Of a DNA stretch of 64,000 nt, positions 10,784 to 21,164 are shown piece by piece. A program made the position numbers and the translations under genes. Positions within the stretch are counted from its first letter, which is position 1. Every line of letters begins with the position of its first letter. The DNA comes from Demequina iriomotensis (GTDB taxonomy: Bacteria > Actinomycetota > Actinomycetes > Actinomycetales > Demequinaceae). The notes beneath the pieces are model-generated. The model did not search any database. It saw only the letters and a list, made by a program, of their open reading frames with translations, and had not been told where the DNA came from. Where the stretch lies: the NCBI RefSeq assembly GCF_000971395.1, contig NZ_BBME01000017.1, positions 62,001-126,000 on the forward strand, read 5' to 3'.

Positions 10784-10869
10784 ATTCGTAGATTTCGGGG
10801 CGCCTTCGACCCGGTGTTGACACGGGCGTTCAGCCTACCGCGAACGACCACGGACGGGGAAACCCCCCG

Positions 10870-11799
10870 TCAGGCCCCGGTGGGGCCGTCGCCGTGGGTG
10901 TCGGCGACATCGGACGATGCGTCATCGTCCTGCGCGAGCGCGTCCTCGGGGTGAGAGGCGCGTGCCGCGAGACGCGACCGATCCGGTCGCTCGCCAGCCC
11001 TGCGCTGACGCCATCCTAGGGCCACGAACGCGGCCGTCGAGCCCGCGAGGGCGATGATCGACACCCACTCGTTGATGCGCAGGCCCGCGATGTGCACCGC
11101 ATCGTCGATGCGGACGTGCTCGATCCAGAGGCGCCCGGACACGTACACCATGACGTACAGCCAGAACACGCGGCCGCCGTAGAGCTTGAGGCGGCGGTCG
11201 AGGTAGATGATGAGCGCGGCCCCCGCGAGGTTCCACAGCAGCTCGTACAGGAACGTGGGGTGGAACGTCGCGAACTGCTCGTAGCCGTCCGGACGGAAGG
11301 CGGGGTCGATCTCGAGGGCCCACGGCAGCGTGGTGGGCGCGCCGAAGAGCTCCTGGTTGAAGTAGTTGCCCATGCGGCCGATCGCCTGCGCGATGAGCAC
11401 GCCGGGCGCCGCCGCGTCGGCGAACGCCGTGAAGCTCGCACCGGCGCGGCGCGCGCCGATGTACGCGCCGAGCGCCCCGAGCGCGACGGCACCCCAGATG
11501 CCGAGTCCGCCCTCCCAGATCTTGAGCGCGTCCCAGGGGTTGCCGTCGGGCCCCCAGTAGGGGGCGGGCGTGGTGATGACGTGGTAGAGCCGACCGCCGA
11601 GGATCCCGAACGGGATGGCCCAGAAGGCGATGTCGCCGACCACCTCGGCGTCCCCGCCGCGCTCGACCCAGCGGCGCGTGGTGAGCCACAGCGCCACGAA
11701 GATCCCCAGAAGGATCCACAGCGCGTAGGCATGGATGGTGAGCGGGCCGATGCTGAACGAGCTCCACTCGATGGGCGGGCTGGGGAACGACGTGGTCAT
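10870..11799 (-). CDS. lgt: Phosphatidylglycerol--prolipoprotein diacylglyceryl transferase
   Basis: Membrane enzyme that adds diacylglycerol to the lipobox cysteine of prolipoproteins (an FKBP lipoprotein is encoded at 21931-22854). The 309-residue chain has about seven hydrophobic segments, the GGRLYHV region, the signature IGRMGNYFNQELFG and HPTFLYELLWN. A charged, Asp-rich disordered tail of about 45 residues follows the last membrane segment, a common actinobacterial addition. The ATG at 11799 overlaps the trpA stop (ATGA), so it is coupled to the trp genes, as in many Micrococcales. Confidence 0.95.
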   Translation of the reverse strand: MTTSFPSPPIEWSSFSIGPLTIHAYALWILLGIFVALWLTTRRWVERGGDAEVVGDIAFWAIPFGILGGRLYHVITTPAPYWGPDGNPWDALKIWEGGLGIWGAVALGALGAYIGARRAGASFTAFADAAAPGVLIAQAIGRMGNYFNQELFGAPTTLPWALEIDPAFRPDGYEQFATFHPTFLYELLWNLAGAALIIYLDRRLKLYGGRVFWLYVMVYVSGRLWIEHVRIDDAVHIAGLRINEWVSIIALAGSTAAFVALGWRQRRAGERPDRSRLAARASHPEDALAQDDDASSDVADTHGDGPTGA

Positions 11800-12584
11800 C
11801 GCGCTGCGCGCACCCCCTCGGCCAGCTCCGTCACCTTGGCGCGCAGGCGCTCGAGGTCGCCCTCGTCGCCGAGGGCGCGCACGAAGGCCGTGCCGACGAT
11901 GACGCCGTCGGCGAAGCCCGCGATCTCGGACGCCTGCTCGCCCGTGGAGACGCCCACGCCGATGCACACGCGCTCCGCGCCCGCGGCGCGGGCCTCGCTC
12001 ACCACACGCTGGGCCGCGTCGCCGAGCGCCGCGCGCTCGCCGGTCACGCCCATGAGCGGCGTCGCGTAGACGAAGCCGGTGGAGGCGTCGCACGTGAGCT
12101 GCATGCGCTCGCGCGTGGTCGACGGCGCGACCAGGAAGATCGTGTCGACCTCGGCGGCGCGCGCGGCCTCCACCCACGCGGGCGCGGCGTCGGGCGTGAG
12201 ATCGGGGGTGATGACACCCGCTCCCCCGGCGGCCTTGAGGTCCGCGGCGAAGCGGTCCCAGCCGCGCTGGAGCATGAGGTTGGCGTAGCTCATCACGACG
12301 GGCACCGCGCCTGCCTCCGCCACGGCGGCGACGGCGGCGAACGCATCGTCCACCGTCACTCCTCGCTCGAGCGCGACCGCGGCGGCGTGCTGGATGACGG
12401 GGCCGTCGAGCACGGGGTCCGAGTAGGGCGGGCCCACCTCGACGATGTCGCAGCCGGCCTCGACCAGCACGCGCATCGCGGCGATCGACGTCTCGACGTC
12501 GGGGTAGCCGACGGGCAGGTAGCCGACGAGCGGCACGCGTCCCTCGGCCCGGCAGTCGTCGAACCGCTCGGTCAGCGCGCTCAC
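11796..12584 (-). CDS. trpA: Tryptophan synthase alpha chain
   Basis: Cleaves indole-3-glycerol phosphate to indole, which is channelled to TrpB. The 262-residue TIM barrel has the catalytic glutamate in [10 protein letters not shown], the catalytic aspartate in ITPDLTPD, the loop PLMGVTGER and the phosphate-binding GVGVSTGEQ. It starts with GTG overlapping the trpB stop (GTGA) and itself overlaps lgt. Confidence 0.96.
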   Translation of the reverse strand: MSALTERFDDCRAEGRVPLVGYLPVGYPDVETSIAAMRVLVEAGCDIVEVGPPYSDPVLDGPVIQHAAAVALERGVTVDDAFAAVAAVAEAGAVPVVMSYANLMLQRGWDRFAADLKAAGGAGVITPDLTPDAAPAWVEAARAAEVDTIFLVAPSTTRERMQLTCDASTGFVYATPLMGVTGERAALGDAAQRVVSEARAAGAERVCIGVGVSTGEQASEIAGFADGVIVGTAFVRALGDEGDLERLRAKVTELAEGVRAAR

Positions 12585-13795
12585 GCGTCCCCCTCGCCCT
12601 CGGGCAGCATGTCGAACCAGCGCGCAGCCTGCTCGACGTCCTTGTCCCCGCGGCCCGACAGCGTCACCAGCAGCGTCGCGCCGGGGCCGAGCTCGCGGCC
12701 CAGGCGGATCGCGCCGGCGAGCGCGTGCGCGGACTCGATCGCGGGCAGGATGCCCTCGGTGCGGGTGAGCAGGCGGAACGCCTCCATCGCGTCGGCGTCG
12801 GTGACGGGCCAGTACTCAGCGCGGCCGATGCTCGACAACCACGTGTGCTCGGGGCCGACGCCCGGGTAGTCCAGCCCCGCGGAGATGGAGTGCGACGGCT
12901 GCGTCTGGCCGTCCGCGTCCTGCAGGATGTACGACATCGATCCGTGGAGGATGCCGGGGCGGCCGCCCGTGAGCGTCGCCGCGTGGCGGCCGGTCTCGAC
13001 GCCGTCGCCCGCGGCCTCGCAGCCGATGAGGCGCACGTCCGCATCGTCCAGGAAGGCGTCGAAGGAGCCGATGGCGTTGGACCCGCCGCCCACGCACGCG
13101 AGGACCGCGTCGGGGAGGCCGCCCAGCTCGAGCATCTGCGCGCGCGACTCGACCGAGATGACGCGCTGGAAGTCGCGCACCATCGCGGGGAACGGGTGCG
13201 GGCCGGCCGCGGTGCCGAACACGTAGTTGGTGGTCTCGACGTGGGTGACCCAGTCGCGGAACGCCTCGTTGATCGCGTCGCGGAGCGTGCGGGTGCCCGT
13301 CGCCACGGGGATGACCTCGGCGCCCAGCAGGCGCATGCGGGCGACGTTGAGCGACTGCCGCTCGGTGTCCTCCTCGCCCATGTAGATCACGCACTCGAGG
13401 TCCATGAGGGCCGCGGCGGTCGCGGTGGCGACGCCGTGCTGGCCGGCGCCCGTCTCCGCGATCACGCGCGTCTTGCCCAGGCGCTTGGTGAGCAGCGCCT
13501 GACCCAGCACGTTGTTGATCTTGTGCGAGCCGGTGTGGTTGAGGTCCTCGCGCTTGAGGAGCACCCGGGCGCCGCCGCAGTGGGCGGCGAAGCGCGGCAC
13601 CTCGGTGACGATCGACGGCCGTCCCGTGTAGTCGCGCGCGAGCCGCTCGAGCTCGCCGGTGAAGGCCGGATCGATGCGGGCCTTGTCGTACGCGTCCGTG
13701 AGCTCGTCGAGCGCGGCCATGAGCGCTTCGGGGACGAACCTCCCGCCGAACTCGCCGAAGAACGGCCCCGGGGCCTCCTGCAGCGATCCCGTCAC
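12581..13795 (-). CDS. trpB: Tryptophan synthase beta chain
   Basis: PLP enzyme joining indole to serine. At 404 residues the length is typical. The PLP lysine is in [10 protein letters not shown], the catalytic glutamate in [11 protein letters not shown], the phosphate loop in [12 protein letters not shown], and the C-terminal SGRGDKD contacts the cofactor. GTG start overlapping the trpC stop (GTGA). One copy of the genome 9-mer (13041-13049) encodes Asp-Asp-Ala. Confidence 0.97.
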   Translation of the reverse strand: MTGSLQEAPGPFFGEFGGRFVPEALMAALDELTDAYDKARIDPAFTGELERLARDYTGRPSIVTEVPRFAAHCGGARVLLKREDLNHTGSHKINNVLGQALLTKRLGKTRVIAETGAGQHGVATATAAALMDLECVIYMGEEDTERQSLNVARMRLLGAEVIPVATGTRTLRDAINEAFRDWVTHVETTNYVFGTAAGPHPFPAMVRDFQRVISVESRAQMLELGGLPDAVLACVGGGSNAIGSFDAFLDDADVRLIGCEAAGDGVETGRHAATLTGGRPGILHGSMSYILQDADGQTQPSHSISAGLDYPGVGPEHTWLSSIGRAEYWPVTDADAMEAFRLLTRTEGILPAIESAHALAGAIRLGRELGPGATLLVTLSGRGDKDVEQAARWFDMLPEGEGDA

Positions 13796-14616
13796 GGGCG
13801 CACCGACCGCAGCGCGGGGTGGGCACCGGCGGCGACCATCTCGGCGACGGTGGCGCGCGGGTCGCGGTCCTTGACCAGCGCCTCGCCCACGAGGACGGCG
13901 TCGGCGCCGAGCCGCGCGTACTCGACCACGTCGTGGCTGTCGCGGATGCCCGACTCGGCGATGCGCAGCACGCCGTCGGGGATGTGCGGGGCGACGCGTG
14001 CGAAGGTGGTGCGATCCACCTCGAGCGTGCGGAGGTTGCGGGCGTTGACGCCGATGACGGTCGCGCCGGCATCGGCCGCGCGCTTGACCTCCTCCTCGTC
14101 ATGCACCTCGACCAGGGCGAGCATGCCGAGCGAGTGGACGCGCTCGATGAGGCTCTCGAGCGCCAGCTGGTCGAGCGCCGCGACGATCAGCAGGACCACG
14201 TCCGCGCCGTGGGCGCGCGCCTCCCACACCTGGTAGGGCGTGACGATGAAGTCCTTGCGCAGGATCGGGGTGTCGACCTTGGCGCGCACGGCGTCGAGGT
14301 CCTGGAGCGAGCCGTTGAAGCGGCGCTGCTCCGTGAGGACCGAGATGACGGAGGCGCCGCCGGCGGCGTACTCGGTCGCGAGCAGCGCGGGGTCGGTGAT
14401 GTCCGCGAGGTCGCCCTTCGACGGGCTCGACCGCTTCACCTCCGCGATGATGCCGACCTCCTCCTGCGCGAGGATCGCGCGGGCGTCGATGGCGCTCGGG
14501 AGGCGCGCGGCGCGCTCCTTGAGCGCGTCCATCGACGTCAGCTCCTTGCGTACCTCGAGGTCCTCGAGGACCCCCGAGACGATGCTGTCCAGAACGCTCG
14601 CGCTGCTCCCACCCAT
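13792..14616 (-). CDS. trpC: Indole-3-glycerol phosphate synthase
   Basis: Closes the ring of CdRP to give indole-3-glycerol phosphate. The 274-residue barrel shows [13 protein letters not shown] (catalytic Lys), [33 protein letters not shown] and AESGIRD. The ATG at 14616 lies 7 nt behind a TAGAGT -10 element, so trpCBA-lgt can be transcribed from a leaderless promoter in addition to readthrough from trpE. It is not fused to trpF. Confidence 0.96.
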   Translation of the reverse strand: MGGSSASVLDSIVSGVLEDLEVRKELTSMDALKERAARLPSAIDARAILAQEEVGIIAEVKRSSPSKGDLADITDPALLATEYAAGGASVISVLTEQRRFNGSLQDLDAVRAKVDTPILRKDFIVTPYQVWEARAHGADVVLLIVAALDQLALESLIERVHSLGMLALVEVHDEEEVKRAADAGATVIGVNARNLRTLEVDRTTFARVAPHIPDGVLRIAESGIRDSHDVVEYARLGADAVLVGEALVKDRDPRATVAEMVAAGAHPALRSVRP

Positions 14617-14623
14617 GGCGCCA

Positions 14624-14629
14624 ACTCTA
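14624..14629 (-). promoter_or_regulatory. Leaderless -10 element of trpC
   Basis: TAGAGT ends 7 nt before the trpC ATG and no ribosome site is seen between them, so transcription would start at or next to the start codon. Confidence 0.5.
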
Positions 14630-14678
14630 CCGCCGCAAAGATGCGCCCAAGGACGCACCAAATTGCGGCACAGAGTGA

Positions 14679-14915
14679 CTAGGACAGCGGCTGGCCGTGG
14701 CCGAGCGCGCGCAGCGCGGCACCCGCGGCGAGCGACACCACCGCGACGCCGATGCCGGCGAAGGTGAGCGGGTGGATCGGGATCGCGATCCCGATCGAGG
14801 CGAGCAGCGCGGCGATGACGAGACCCACGTTGGTGACCCACGCGGCCGTGGTGCGGCCGTGGTTGTGGGGGGCGATCTCGGGAAGGTCCTGCGGCTCGAG
14901 GTGCACGCTCGACAT
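14679..14915 (-). CDS. HGxxPAAW-type small membrane protein (DUF6704 family)
   Basis: A 78-residue protein with the family hallmark [15 protein letters not shown] near residue 18, followed by two hydrophobic helices separated by a short PIHP turn. Proteins of this family sit between trpE and trpC in many Actinobacteria. Their function is unknown; the position suggests a link to tryptophan metabolism or merely conserved order. Strong ribosome site AAGGAGA eight nt before the ATG. It lies 35 bp after trpE and is probably co-transcribed with it. Confidence 0.85.
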   Translation of the reverse strand: MSSVHLEPQDLPEIAPHNHGRTTAAWVTNVGLVIAALLASIGIAIPIHPLTFAGIGVAVVSLAAGAALRALGHGQPLS

Positions 14916-14950
14916 CGTTGCTCTCCTTGGGGACGGAACGGAATTGCGCG

Positions 14951-16501
14951 TCAGTCTAGCGAAGCCGGGGCATCGGCCAGGCGCGACGCCGTGGCGATCG
15001 CGCGGATGAGCGCGGCGGCCTTGTGGCGGGTCTCGGCGGCCTCCGTGGCGGGCACCGAGTCGGCAACGATGCCGGCGCCCGCCTGCACGTGGGCGGTGCC
15101 GTCCTCGATGAGCGCGGTGCGGATCGCGATCGCGGTGTCCATGTTCCCCGCGAAGTCGAAGTAGCCCACCGCGCCGCCGTAGAACGCGCGACGCGTCGGC
15201 TCGATCTCGTCGATGAGCGCGATCGCGCGCGGCTTGGGCGCGCCCGAGAGCGTGCCCGCCGGGAACACCGCGGTGAACGCGTCGAGCGCGCCGTGCGGCG
15301 CCTCGAGCTCGCCCACCACGGTCGAGCAGATGTGCATGATGTGGCTGTAGCGGTTGACCGTCATGAACTCGACCACCTCGACCGAGGTGGGCTCGCACAC
15401 CTTCACCAGGTCGTTGCGCGCGAGGTCGACCAGCATGACATGCTCGGCGATCTCCTTCGGGTCGGCCAGCAGCTCCTCCTGGAGCGCCTTGTCCTCCGCG
15501 GGCGTCGCGCCACGCGGACGCGAGCCCGCGATCGGGAACGTCGAGACGCGGCCGTCCTTGACCGTGCACAGCGACTCGGGGCTCGCGCCGACCACCGCGA
15601 ACTCGCGACCCTGATCGTCCTCGAGCTGGAAGTAGTACATGTACGGGCTGGGGTTGAGCGTACGGAGCACGCGGTAGACCTCGAGCGGGCTCGCCTCGCA
15701 CGGCACGTCGAAGCGCTGCGAGGGAACCATCTGGAACACCTCGCCGTCGCGGATCGCCTCCTTGGCGAACTCGACCGCCTTCTCGTACTCCCCCGGCGCG
15801 CTGCGCTGCGCGATCTCCGGCTCGTCGCCGTCGACGAGGACGGACACGGGGCCGGTCTCGGCGAGCGCGAGCGCGCGCTGCATCCGGTCGAGCCGGGTCA
15901 CGGCGTCGGCGTAGGCGTTCTCGATGCCGGTCTCCTGCGCATCGGCGTTCACCGCGTTGGCGATGAGCCACACCGAGCCGTCGCGATGGTCGATCGCGGC
16001 GATGTCCGTCGCGAGGAGCAGCAGCACGTCGGGCACGTCGAGCTCGCGCGGCGCCTTCATGGGCAGCGTGGGCTCCCACTGACGGATGATGTCCCACCCG
16101 AGCACGCCGACCATGCCGCCGGTGAGCGGCGGCAGGCCCTCGATCGCCTCCGAGCGCAGCTCGGCGAGCACCTGCGCGATCGCCGGCAGTGGCGCGCCGT
16201 CCGCGAGGCCCACGGGCACGTCCCCGCTCCACCGCGCATCGTCCCCGTCCACCGTGAGCATCGCGCGGCTGCGCACGCCCACGAAGGACCAGCGCGCGCG
16301 CGAGCCGTCGGGCTCGGCCGACTCGAGGATGAAGGTGCCGGGACGCTCCTGCGCGAGCGCGCGGTAGACGGCGACGGGCGTGAGCGAGTCCGCGAGCAGG
16401 CGGCGGACCACGGGCACCACGCGGTGCGAGGCGCCGATCTCGACGAATCCCTCGAGCGACGGCCACGTCTGGCCCCACTCGAGCACGGGCGCGCCGCTCA
16501 C
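14951..16501 (-). CDS. trpE: Anthranilate synthase component I
   Basis: Makes anthranilate from chorismate with ammonia supplied by a glutaminase subunit (trpG is not here). The 516-residue chain has an N-terminal domain with [13 protein letters not shown] feedback-site sequence ([14 protein letters not shown]) and a catalytic domain with [59 protein letters not shown] and [20 protein letters not shown]. The GTG start overlaps the hisI stop (GTGA). No Trp-rich leader peptide was found upstream, and transcription probably enters from hisI. Confidence 0.96.
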   Translation of the reverse strand: MSGAPVLEWGQTWPSLEGFVEIGASHRVVPVVRRLLADSLTPVAVYRALAQERPGTFILESAEPDGSRARWSFVGVRSRAMLTVDGDDARWSGDVPVGLADGAPLPAIAQVLAELRSEAIEGLPPLTGGMVGVLGWDIIRQWEPTLPMKAPRELDVPDVLLLLATDIAAIDHRDGSVWLIANAVNADAQETGIENAYADAVTRLDRMQRALALAETGPVSVLVDGDEPEIAQRSAPGEYEKAVEFAKEAIRDGEVFQMVPSQRFDVPCEASPLEVYRVLRTLNPSPYMYYFQLEDDQGREFAVVGASPESLCTVKDGRVSTFPIAGSRPRGATPAEDKALQEELLADPKEIAEHVMLVDLARNDLVKVCEPTSVEVVEFMTVNRYSHIMHICSTVVGELEAPHGALDAFTAVFPAGTLSGAPKPRAIALIDEIEPTRRAFYGGAVGYFDFAGNMDTAIAIRTALIEDGTAHVQAGAGIVADSVPATEAAETRHKAAALIRAIATASRLADAPASLD

Positions 16502-16857
16502 GGCTCCAGCCCGTTCACGGCGCCCAGGTCGCCCCCGGCCTCGAAGCACGTGCGGGTGCCCGTGTGGCAGGCCGGGCCCTGCTGGTCGACCTCGAGCAGC
16601 AGCGCGTCGCCGTCGCAGTCGAGGCTCGCGCGCACCACGCGCTGGACATTGCCCGAGGTGTCGCCCTTGCGCCACAGCTCGTTCCTGGACCGGCTCCAGT
16701 ACACGGCCCGGCCCGTGGTGAGGGTCTCGTGCAGCGCGTCGTCGTTCATCCACGCGACCATGAGCACCTCGCGGGTGTCGTGCTGCTGCACCACGGCGCA
16801 GACGAGTCCGGCGGGGTCGCGCTTGAGGCGTGCAGCGAGGTCGGCGTCGAGAGGCAT
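16498..16857 (-). CDS. hisI: Phosphoribosyl-AMP cyclohydrolase
   Basis: Third step of histidine synthesis, opening the adenine ring of PR-AMP. The 119-residue protein is monofunctional (no HisE part). It has [27 protein letters not shown], the metal-binding [11 protein letters not shown] and [12 protein letters not shown]. Ribosome site GGAAGGA eight nt before the ATG. Its leader contains two mutually exclusive inverted repeats (16880-16964). It is coupled to trpE by a GTGA overlap, linking histidine and tryptophan synthesis. Confidence 0.96.
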   Translation of the reverse strand: MPLDADLAARLKRDPAGLVCAVVQQHDTREVLMVAWMNDDALHETLTTGRAVYWSRSRNELWRKGDTSGNVQRVVRASLDCDGDALLLEVDQQGPACHTGTRTCFEAGGDLGAVNGLEP

Positions 16858-16879
16858 GCGGCTTATCCTTCCACGCCCT

Positions 16880-16964
16880 CCCCTCCGACAGCGCCAACGG
16901 AGTTCGCGGCGACACGCCGGGGAGAAGGGACGATGCGAGGGTTGCGGGCGGCGTGTCGGAGGGG
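16880..16964 (-). promoter_or_regulatory. Two mutually exclusive hairpins in the hisI leader
   Basis: In the transcript, the segment from 16964 down to 16949 can pair either with 16919-16910 (10 bp, CGACACGCCG with CGGCGTGTCG) or with 16890-16880 (11 bp, CCCCTCCGACA with TGTCGGAGGGG). The second pairing ends about 8 nt before the hisI ribosome site. The loop of the first contains a copy of the genome 9-mer at 16928-16936. It may be an attenuator-like switch, or the first hairpin may simply terminate the gene upstream. Confidence 0.45.
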
Positions 16965-16969
16965 CGGGT

Positions 16970-17377
16970 TCAGTCCTCGTCGTAGGTTGTGACCACGCCG
17001 TGGCGCTCCATCACGAACCGCCAGGGCTCCGACAGCAGCATGTGCACGCCCACGGGCACATCGGAGCCGAACAGGCGCGCGAGCCCCTGGCACGCCGCGA
17101 CGTCCGCGGCCGCGGAGCACACCGCCGGCAGGCCCTCGAGCCCGTGCTGGAGGCAGACCTCCTGCACGGTGTCGTAGGCGGCCTTCCACGAGGCGTGCCA
17201 GTCGCTCACCAGGAAGTCGGTGTCGGCGAGGAGGTCGAACACCTCGGTCAGGCCCATCTTGCGGGCCTTCGACAGCGCGATGACCTCACGGATGGTGAGG
17301 GACGGGAGGCGCTCCATGTGCTCGTCGAACGCTCCCACGCGGAGCCCGCGCACGCTCGCCGCCAACGACTCTGTCAC
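16970..17377 (-). CDS. Uncharacterised 135-residue protein
   Basis: Not recognised. A GTG at 17377 behind GGAAGGA is preferred over longer in-frame starts because the extra residues are low-complexity and the ribosome site points here. The protein is soluble, mostly helical by composition, with no signal peptide. It has [19 protein letters not shown], conserved-looking Trp/His residues in [16 protein letters not shown], two cysteines (CLQHG, VCSAAAD) and an acidic end. It lies between the ABC exporter and hisI on the same strand, about 110 bp before hisI. The base composition matches its neighbours. Confidence 0.75.
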   Translation of the reverse strand: MTESLAASVRGLRVGAFDEHMERLPSLTIREVIALSKARKMGLTEVFDLLADTDFLVSDWHASWKAAYDTVQEVCLQHGLEGLPAVCSAAADVAACQGLARLFGSDVPVGVHMLLSEPWRFVMERHGVVTTYDED

Positions 17378-17523
17378 TGCCAGTCCTTCCCTCAGCCGGG
17401 CACCCCCAGACGCCCTGAGCCATATCCAACCACCGGCGCCCTCGGAAGGCACGCATCGGCACCCCGATTGTCAGCCCGGCGTGAGCAACATCACGAGCCC
17501 TCACCAGGCATGACGGCGTGAGG

Positions 17524-19299
17524 TCAGTCCCGCGTCTGCGCGACCCACGCGGCGTGCAGACCCGCGTAGATGCCGCCCGCGCCGACCAGCTCGTCGTGGT
17601 GGCCCAGCTCGACCAGCTCGCCCTGCTCCATCACGCCCACCACGTCGGCACGCTCGGCGGTCGACAGACGATGCGCGATCACCACCGCGGTGCGGCCCTG
17701 CATGAGCGACTCGAGCGCGCGCGAGATGCGCACCTCGGTGGCCGGGTCCACGGCCGAGGTGGCCTCGTCCAGGATGAGCAGGTCGGGGTCGCACAGGTAG
17801 GCGCGCGCGATCGAGACGAGCTGCCGTTCGCCGGCCGAGAGCAGCTCGCCACGCGGCCCGACGTGGGTGTCGAGCCCGTGCGGCAGCGTCTTCACCCAGC
17901 CCTCGAGGCCCAGCGACTCGAAGGCCGCATGCGAGCGACGCGACACGTCCTCGGGCGAGGCGTCCGGGAGCGCGTAGGCGAGGTTGGTCAGCACCGAGCC
18001 GTCGAACAGGAAGCCCTCCTGCGGCACCACGGCGATCGAGTGCCGCAGGGACGCCATCGGCACCTCGCGGAGGTCGACGCCGCCCACGCGGACGACGCCC
18101 TCGGTCGGGTCGAAGAAGCGCGACATGAGCCGCGCGAGCGACGTCTTGCCCGATCCCGTGGTGCCGACGAGGGCGAGGCGCCTGCCCGCCGGGAGGTGGA
18201 GGTCGACGCCCTTGAGCACCTCGGGACCGCCGGGGTACGTGAGCCGGATGCCCTCCATCGCGAGGTCGCCGCGCCCGTGCGGGATGGGAGTGCCGTCCTC
18301 GCCGGGGTCGCCGACCGTGACGTCCTCGTCGACCAGCTCGACCACGCGCCGCCATCCGACGATCGCGCGCTGCATCTCCGCGAGCATCTCGATGATCCAC
18401 ATGAGAGGGCCGGAGAACATGTAGACGAGGAACGCGAACGCGACCACCGTGCCGACGGAGATGTCGCCGCGGAGGGCGAGGTGCGTGCCGCCGATGAGCG
18501 CGATGCCCGTCGCGAGGGACTGGCCCAGCACCGTCGAGGAGAAGTTGAGCGACGCGAGGGCGGAGGCCCGCTTCTCGGCCGCGAGGATGTCGTCGATCTC
18601 CTCGCCCAGCTGGTCGCGCATGCGCTGCTGCACGCCGTAGGCACGGATGGTCGAGATCCCCACGAGCTGCTCGGAGGTCTTGCCGAGCAGGTCCGCCATG
18701 CGGGAGCGCACGGTCTGGAACGCGGCACGGACGCGCGGCTGGATCCACAGCAGCGACATCACCATCGGGATGAACGCCAGCAGCACCAGCAGGGACAGCT
18801 GCCACGAGTACGCGAGCATCACCAGGAAGATCACGCCGGACTCCATCGCGGAGATGATCATCGCCGCGCCGGTCCACTGCATGAGATCGCGCATCGTCTC
18901 GACGTCGCCCGTGACGCGCGACACGTAGCGGCCGCGCTGCTCCTCGTTCTGCGTGAGCACGGAGAGCTCGTGCACCTTGCCGAAGGCGCGGATGCGGAGC
19001 GTGGCCAGCCCGGCCTCGGCGGCGGTGACCATGCGCATGCGCACGCGCCACGCCAGCAGCGCGGAGATCAGCAGGATCACCGCGCCCGCGCCCGCATATC
19101 GCAGCACCACGCCCGTGTCCACGCCACCGGGCGCGAGGAGGCCCAGGTCCGTGACGCGCTGCGTGAGGAACGGGGACACGGCGCGGCCCGTCGCCGCGAA
19201 GGCGGCCAGGGTGAGCGTGACGCCGAGCCCCTTGCGCAGCTCCGGGCTCAGCTCCATCCCGCGCCGGAACAGGTGGCGCATCGTCATCTCGTCGGTCAT
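17524..19299 (-). CDS. ABC exporter half-transporter, catalytically complete NBD partner
   Basis: A 591-residue exporter with six membrane segments (about 25-320) and a C-terminal nucleotide-binding domain. It has Walker A VGTTGSGKTS, Walker B LLILDEATSAVD with the catalytic Glu, and the switch histidine in VVIAHRLST. Its signature is LSAGERQ rather than LSGGQ. Together with the protein encoded just upstream (4-nt overlap), this forms a heterodimeric exporter with one good and one degenerate ATP site. Substrate unknown; the families include multidrug and lipid exporters. Confidence 0.93.
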   Translation of the reverse strand: MTDEMTMRHLFRRGMELSPELRKGLGVTLTLAAFAATGRAVSPFLTQRVTDLGLLAPGGVDTGVVLRYAGAGAVILLISALLAWRVRMRMVTAAEAGLATLRIRAFGKVHELSVLTQNEEQRGRYVSRVTGDVETMRDLMQWTGAAMIISAMESGVIFLVMLAYSWQLSLLVLLAFIPMVMSLLWIQPRVRAAFQTVRSRMADLLGKTSEQLVGISTIRAYGVQQRMRDQLGEEIDDILAAEKRASALASLNFSSTVLGQSLATGIALIGGTHLALRGDISVGTVVAFAFLVYMFSGPLMWIIEMLAEMQRAIVGWRRVVELVDEDVTVGDPGEDGTPIPHGRGDLAMEGIRLTYPGGPEVLKGVDLHLPAGRRLALVGTTGSGKTSLARLMSRFFDPTEGVVRVGGVDLREVPMASLRHSIAVVPQEGFLFDGSVLTNLAYALPDASPEDVSRRSHAAFESLGLEGWVKTLPHGLDTHVGPRGELLSAGERQLVSIARAYLCDPDLLILDEATSAVDPATEVRISRALESLMQGRTAVVIAHRLSTAERADVVGVMEQGELVELGHHDELVGAGGIYAGLHAAWVAQTRD

Positions 19300-21164
19300 C
19301 CCACGTACCCCGCCTGCTCGGCGGCCTGGCGCCGCGAGTCCTCCTCGTACGCGAGCACCAGCTCGCGATAGCCGGCATCGCGGCCGATGAGCTCGGCGTG
19401 CGTGCCGGAGTCGACCACACGACCGCGGTCGACGTGGACGATGTGGTCGGCCAGCATGATCGACGCCAGCCGGTACGCGATGACCAGGACGGTCGGTCCG
19501 TCCTCGCCCGCGAGCCCCGTGAGGATCTCGCGCTCCACGCGCGGGTCCACCGCGCTGGTCGCGTCGTCGAGCACCAGCACGCGCGGCTGGCGCACGAGCG
19601 CGCGCGCGAGCGCGATCCGCTGACGCTGACCGCCCGACAGGTTCATGCCGCGCTCGGCCAGCACCGCGTCCAGGCCGTCGCGGTCATCCCGCGCGAGCCT
19701 CTCGACCACGTCGACCACGTTGGCGCGGCGCAGGGCCTCCCACACCGCATCGTCCGTGTGGTCCTCCCCCAGCGTGATGTTGTCGCGGACCGTGCCGGCG
19801 AACACGAAGGCCGTCTGCGGGACGAGGGCGACGTGCGAGCCGAGGCGCGCGATCTGCTCGAGGTCGGTCGCGTCGAGCGTGACGGCGCCCTCGGAGGGAC
19901 GCGCGAGGCGCGCGGCGGCCAGCGCCACGGTGGACTTGCCCGACCCGGTGGACCCGACCAGCGCGGTCACGGTGCCGGGCGCGAGCTCGAGCGAGACGTC
20001 GCGCAGGATGACCGCGAGCTCGCCGTCGCCGTCGTCCGCGGCGATCGACGCTCCCTCGAAGCGCACCGCGCCCGCGCCCTCGCGCGGGAGCTCGACGTGG
20101 CCGGGCTCGTCGACCTCGGTCGCGGCCTTCGCGATGCCGCCGATGCGGCCGAAGGCGACGAGCGCCTGCGGCATCTGCCCGAGCACCCACCCGAGGCCGC
20201 GGATCGGCACCGCCATGAGCGTGACCAGGTAGATCGACGACACGACGTCGCCGACCGAGACCGCACCCGCGGCGGCGCGGAACGAGCCCACGACCATGAG
20301 CGACACCGCGCCGAGCGGGACGATGACGTCCATCATCGGCTCGAACCACGCGGAGGTGTGCCCCACGCGGGTGTCGGCGTCGCGCAGGTCGTTGGCGACC
20401 TTGCCGAAGCGCCGCGTCTCGCGCTCCTCGGCCCCGAGCGCCTTCACCACGGTGCCGCCCTCGAAGCTCTCATGCGCGATGGTCGACACGTCGGCGCGCA
20501 GGCTCTGGCCCAGGTCCCAGCGCGGCGTGATGACCTTCTCGTACACCACGTTGATCGCGAAGATGAGGGGCACCACGGCGAGGCCGGTCACGGCGAGCCA
20601 CGGGTCCATGCGCCACATGCTGATGCCGGCGGCGATCATCATGACGAACGATCCCACGGTGAACGCGAACGGGTGCAGGGGCGAGGTCGCGGTCTCCGAG
20701 TCGGAGGACATCGCGGACAGCATGCGGCCCGAGGGGTTGGCGCGGTGCCACCCGAGCGGCAGCGAGGCCAGCGCGTCCGCGACGACGCGGCGGTGCTTGG
20801 CACCCACCCCGGCGACGCCGAAGCCCTGCACCATCCTGCGCAACCCGACCAGGATGGCGTTCGCGATGCCGATGACCAGGAAGACGGCTCCCGCGATCCA
20901 GATCGCGGTCGACGGGTCCTGCGTGCGCTCGCCCCAGAACCCCTGGATGGGCTCGCCCGCGACGCCGGGGATCACGACCTCGTCGGTGATGTCGCCCAGG
21001 AGGGTGCCGAACGTGACGGTGAGCAGGCTGAACGCCGCCGCGGCGGCGACGGCGACGGCGAACTGCCACGGCTGCTCGCGCACCGCGTGGACCAGCAGCT
21101 GGACAGCCTTCTTCGAGAAGCGGCCGGAGACCTCGTACCGGCGCGCCTGATCGCGCGATGTCAT
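19296..21164 (-). CDS. ABC exporter half-transporter, degenerate NBD partner
   Basis: A 622-residue ABC exporter subunit with an N-terminal soluble extension, six membrane helices and an NBD. Walker [11 protein letters not shown] and signature LSGGQRQR are intact. The catalytic glutamate after Walker B is Asp ([12 protein letters not shown]) and the switch histidine is Tyr (VIAYRLAS). With the partner's altered signature this gives exactly one degenerate site, as in BmrCD- or TM287/288-type heterodimers. The ATG overlaps the hisF stop (ATGA), an arrangement also seen in other Micrococcales. Confidence 0.93.
   Translation of the reverse strand: MTSRDQARRYEVSGRFSKKAVQLLVHAVREQPWQFAVAVAAAAAFSLLTVTFGTLLGDITDEVVIPGVAGEPIQGFWGERTQDPSTAIWIAGAVFLVIGIANAILVGLRRMVQGFGVAGVGAKHRRVVADALASLPLGWHRANPSGRMLSAMSSDSETATSPLHPFAFTVGSFVMMIAAGISMWRMDPWLAVTGLAVVPLIFAINVVYEKVITPRWDLGQSLRADVSTIAHESFEGGTVVKALGAEERETRRFGKVANDLRDADTRVGHTSAWFEPMMDVIVPLGAVSLMVVGSFRAAAGAVSVGDVVSSIYLVTLMAVPIRGLGWVLGQMPQALVAFGRIGGIAKAATEVDEPGHVELPREGAGAVRFEGASIAADDGDGELAVILRDVSLELAPGTVTALVGSTGSGKSTVALAAARLARPSEGAVTLDATDLEQIARLGSHVALVPQTAFVFAGTVRDNITLGEDHTDDAVWEALRRANVVDVVERLARDDRDGLDAVLAERGMNLSGGQRQRIALARALVRQPRVLVLDDATSAVDPRVEREILTGLAGEDGPTVLVIAYRLASIMLADHIVHVDRGRVVDSGTHAELIGRDAGYRELVLAYEEDSRRQAAEQAGYVG

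Noticed and set aside
10815..10820. TTGACA-like -35 on the plus strand
   Set aside because: No -10 at 16-18 bp and no plus-strand gene follows.
7580..10954. 1124-codon plus-strand open frame
   Set aside because: Antisense to gltB; composition is that of a mirrored frame.
17378..17452. Longer N-terminus for the unknown protein
   Set aside because: The extra 25 residues are low-complexity, and the strong ribosome site GGAAGGA lies inside them, pointing to the GTG at 17377.
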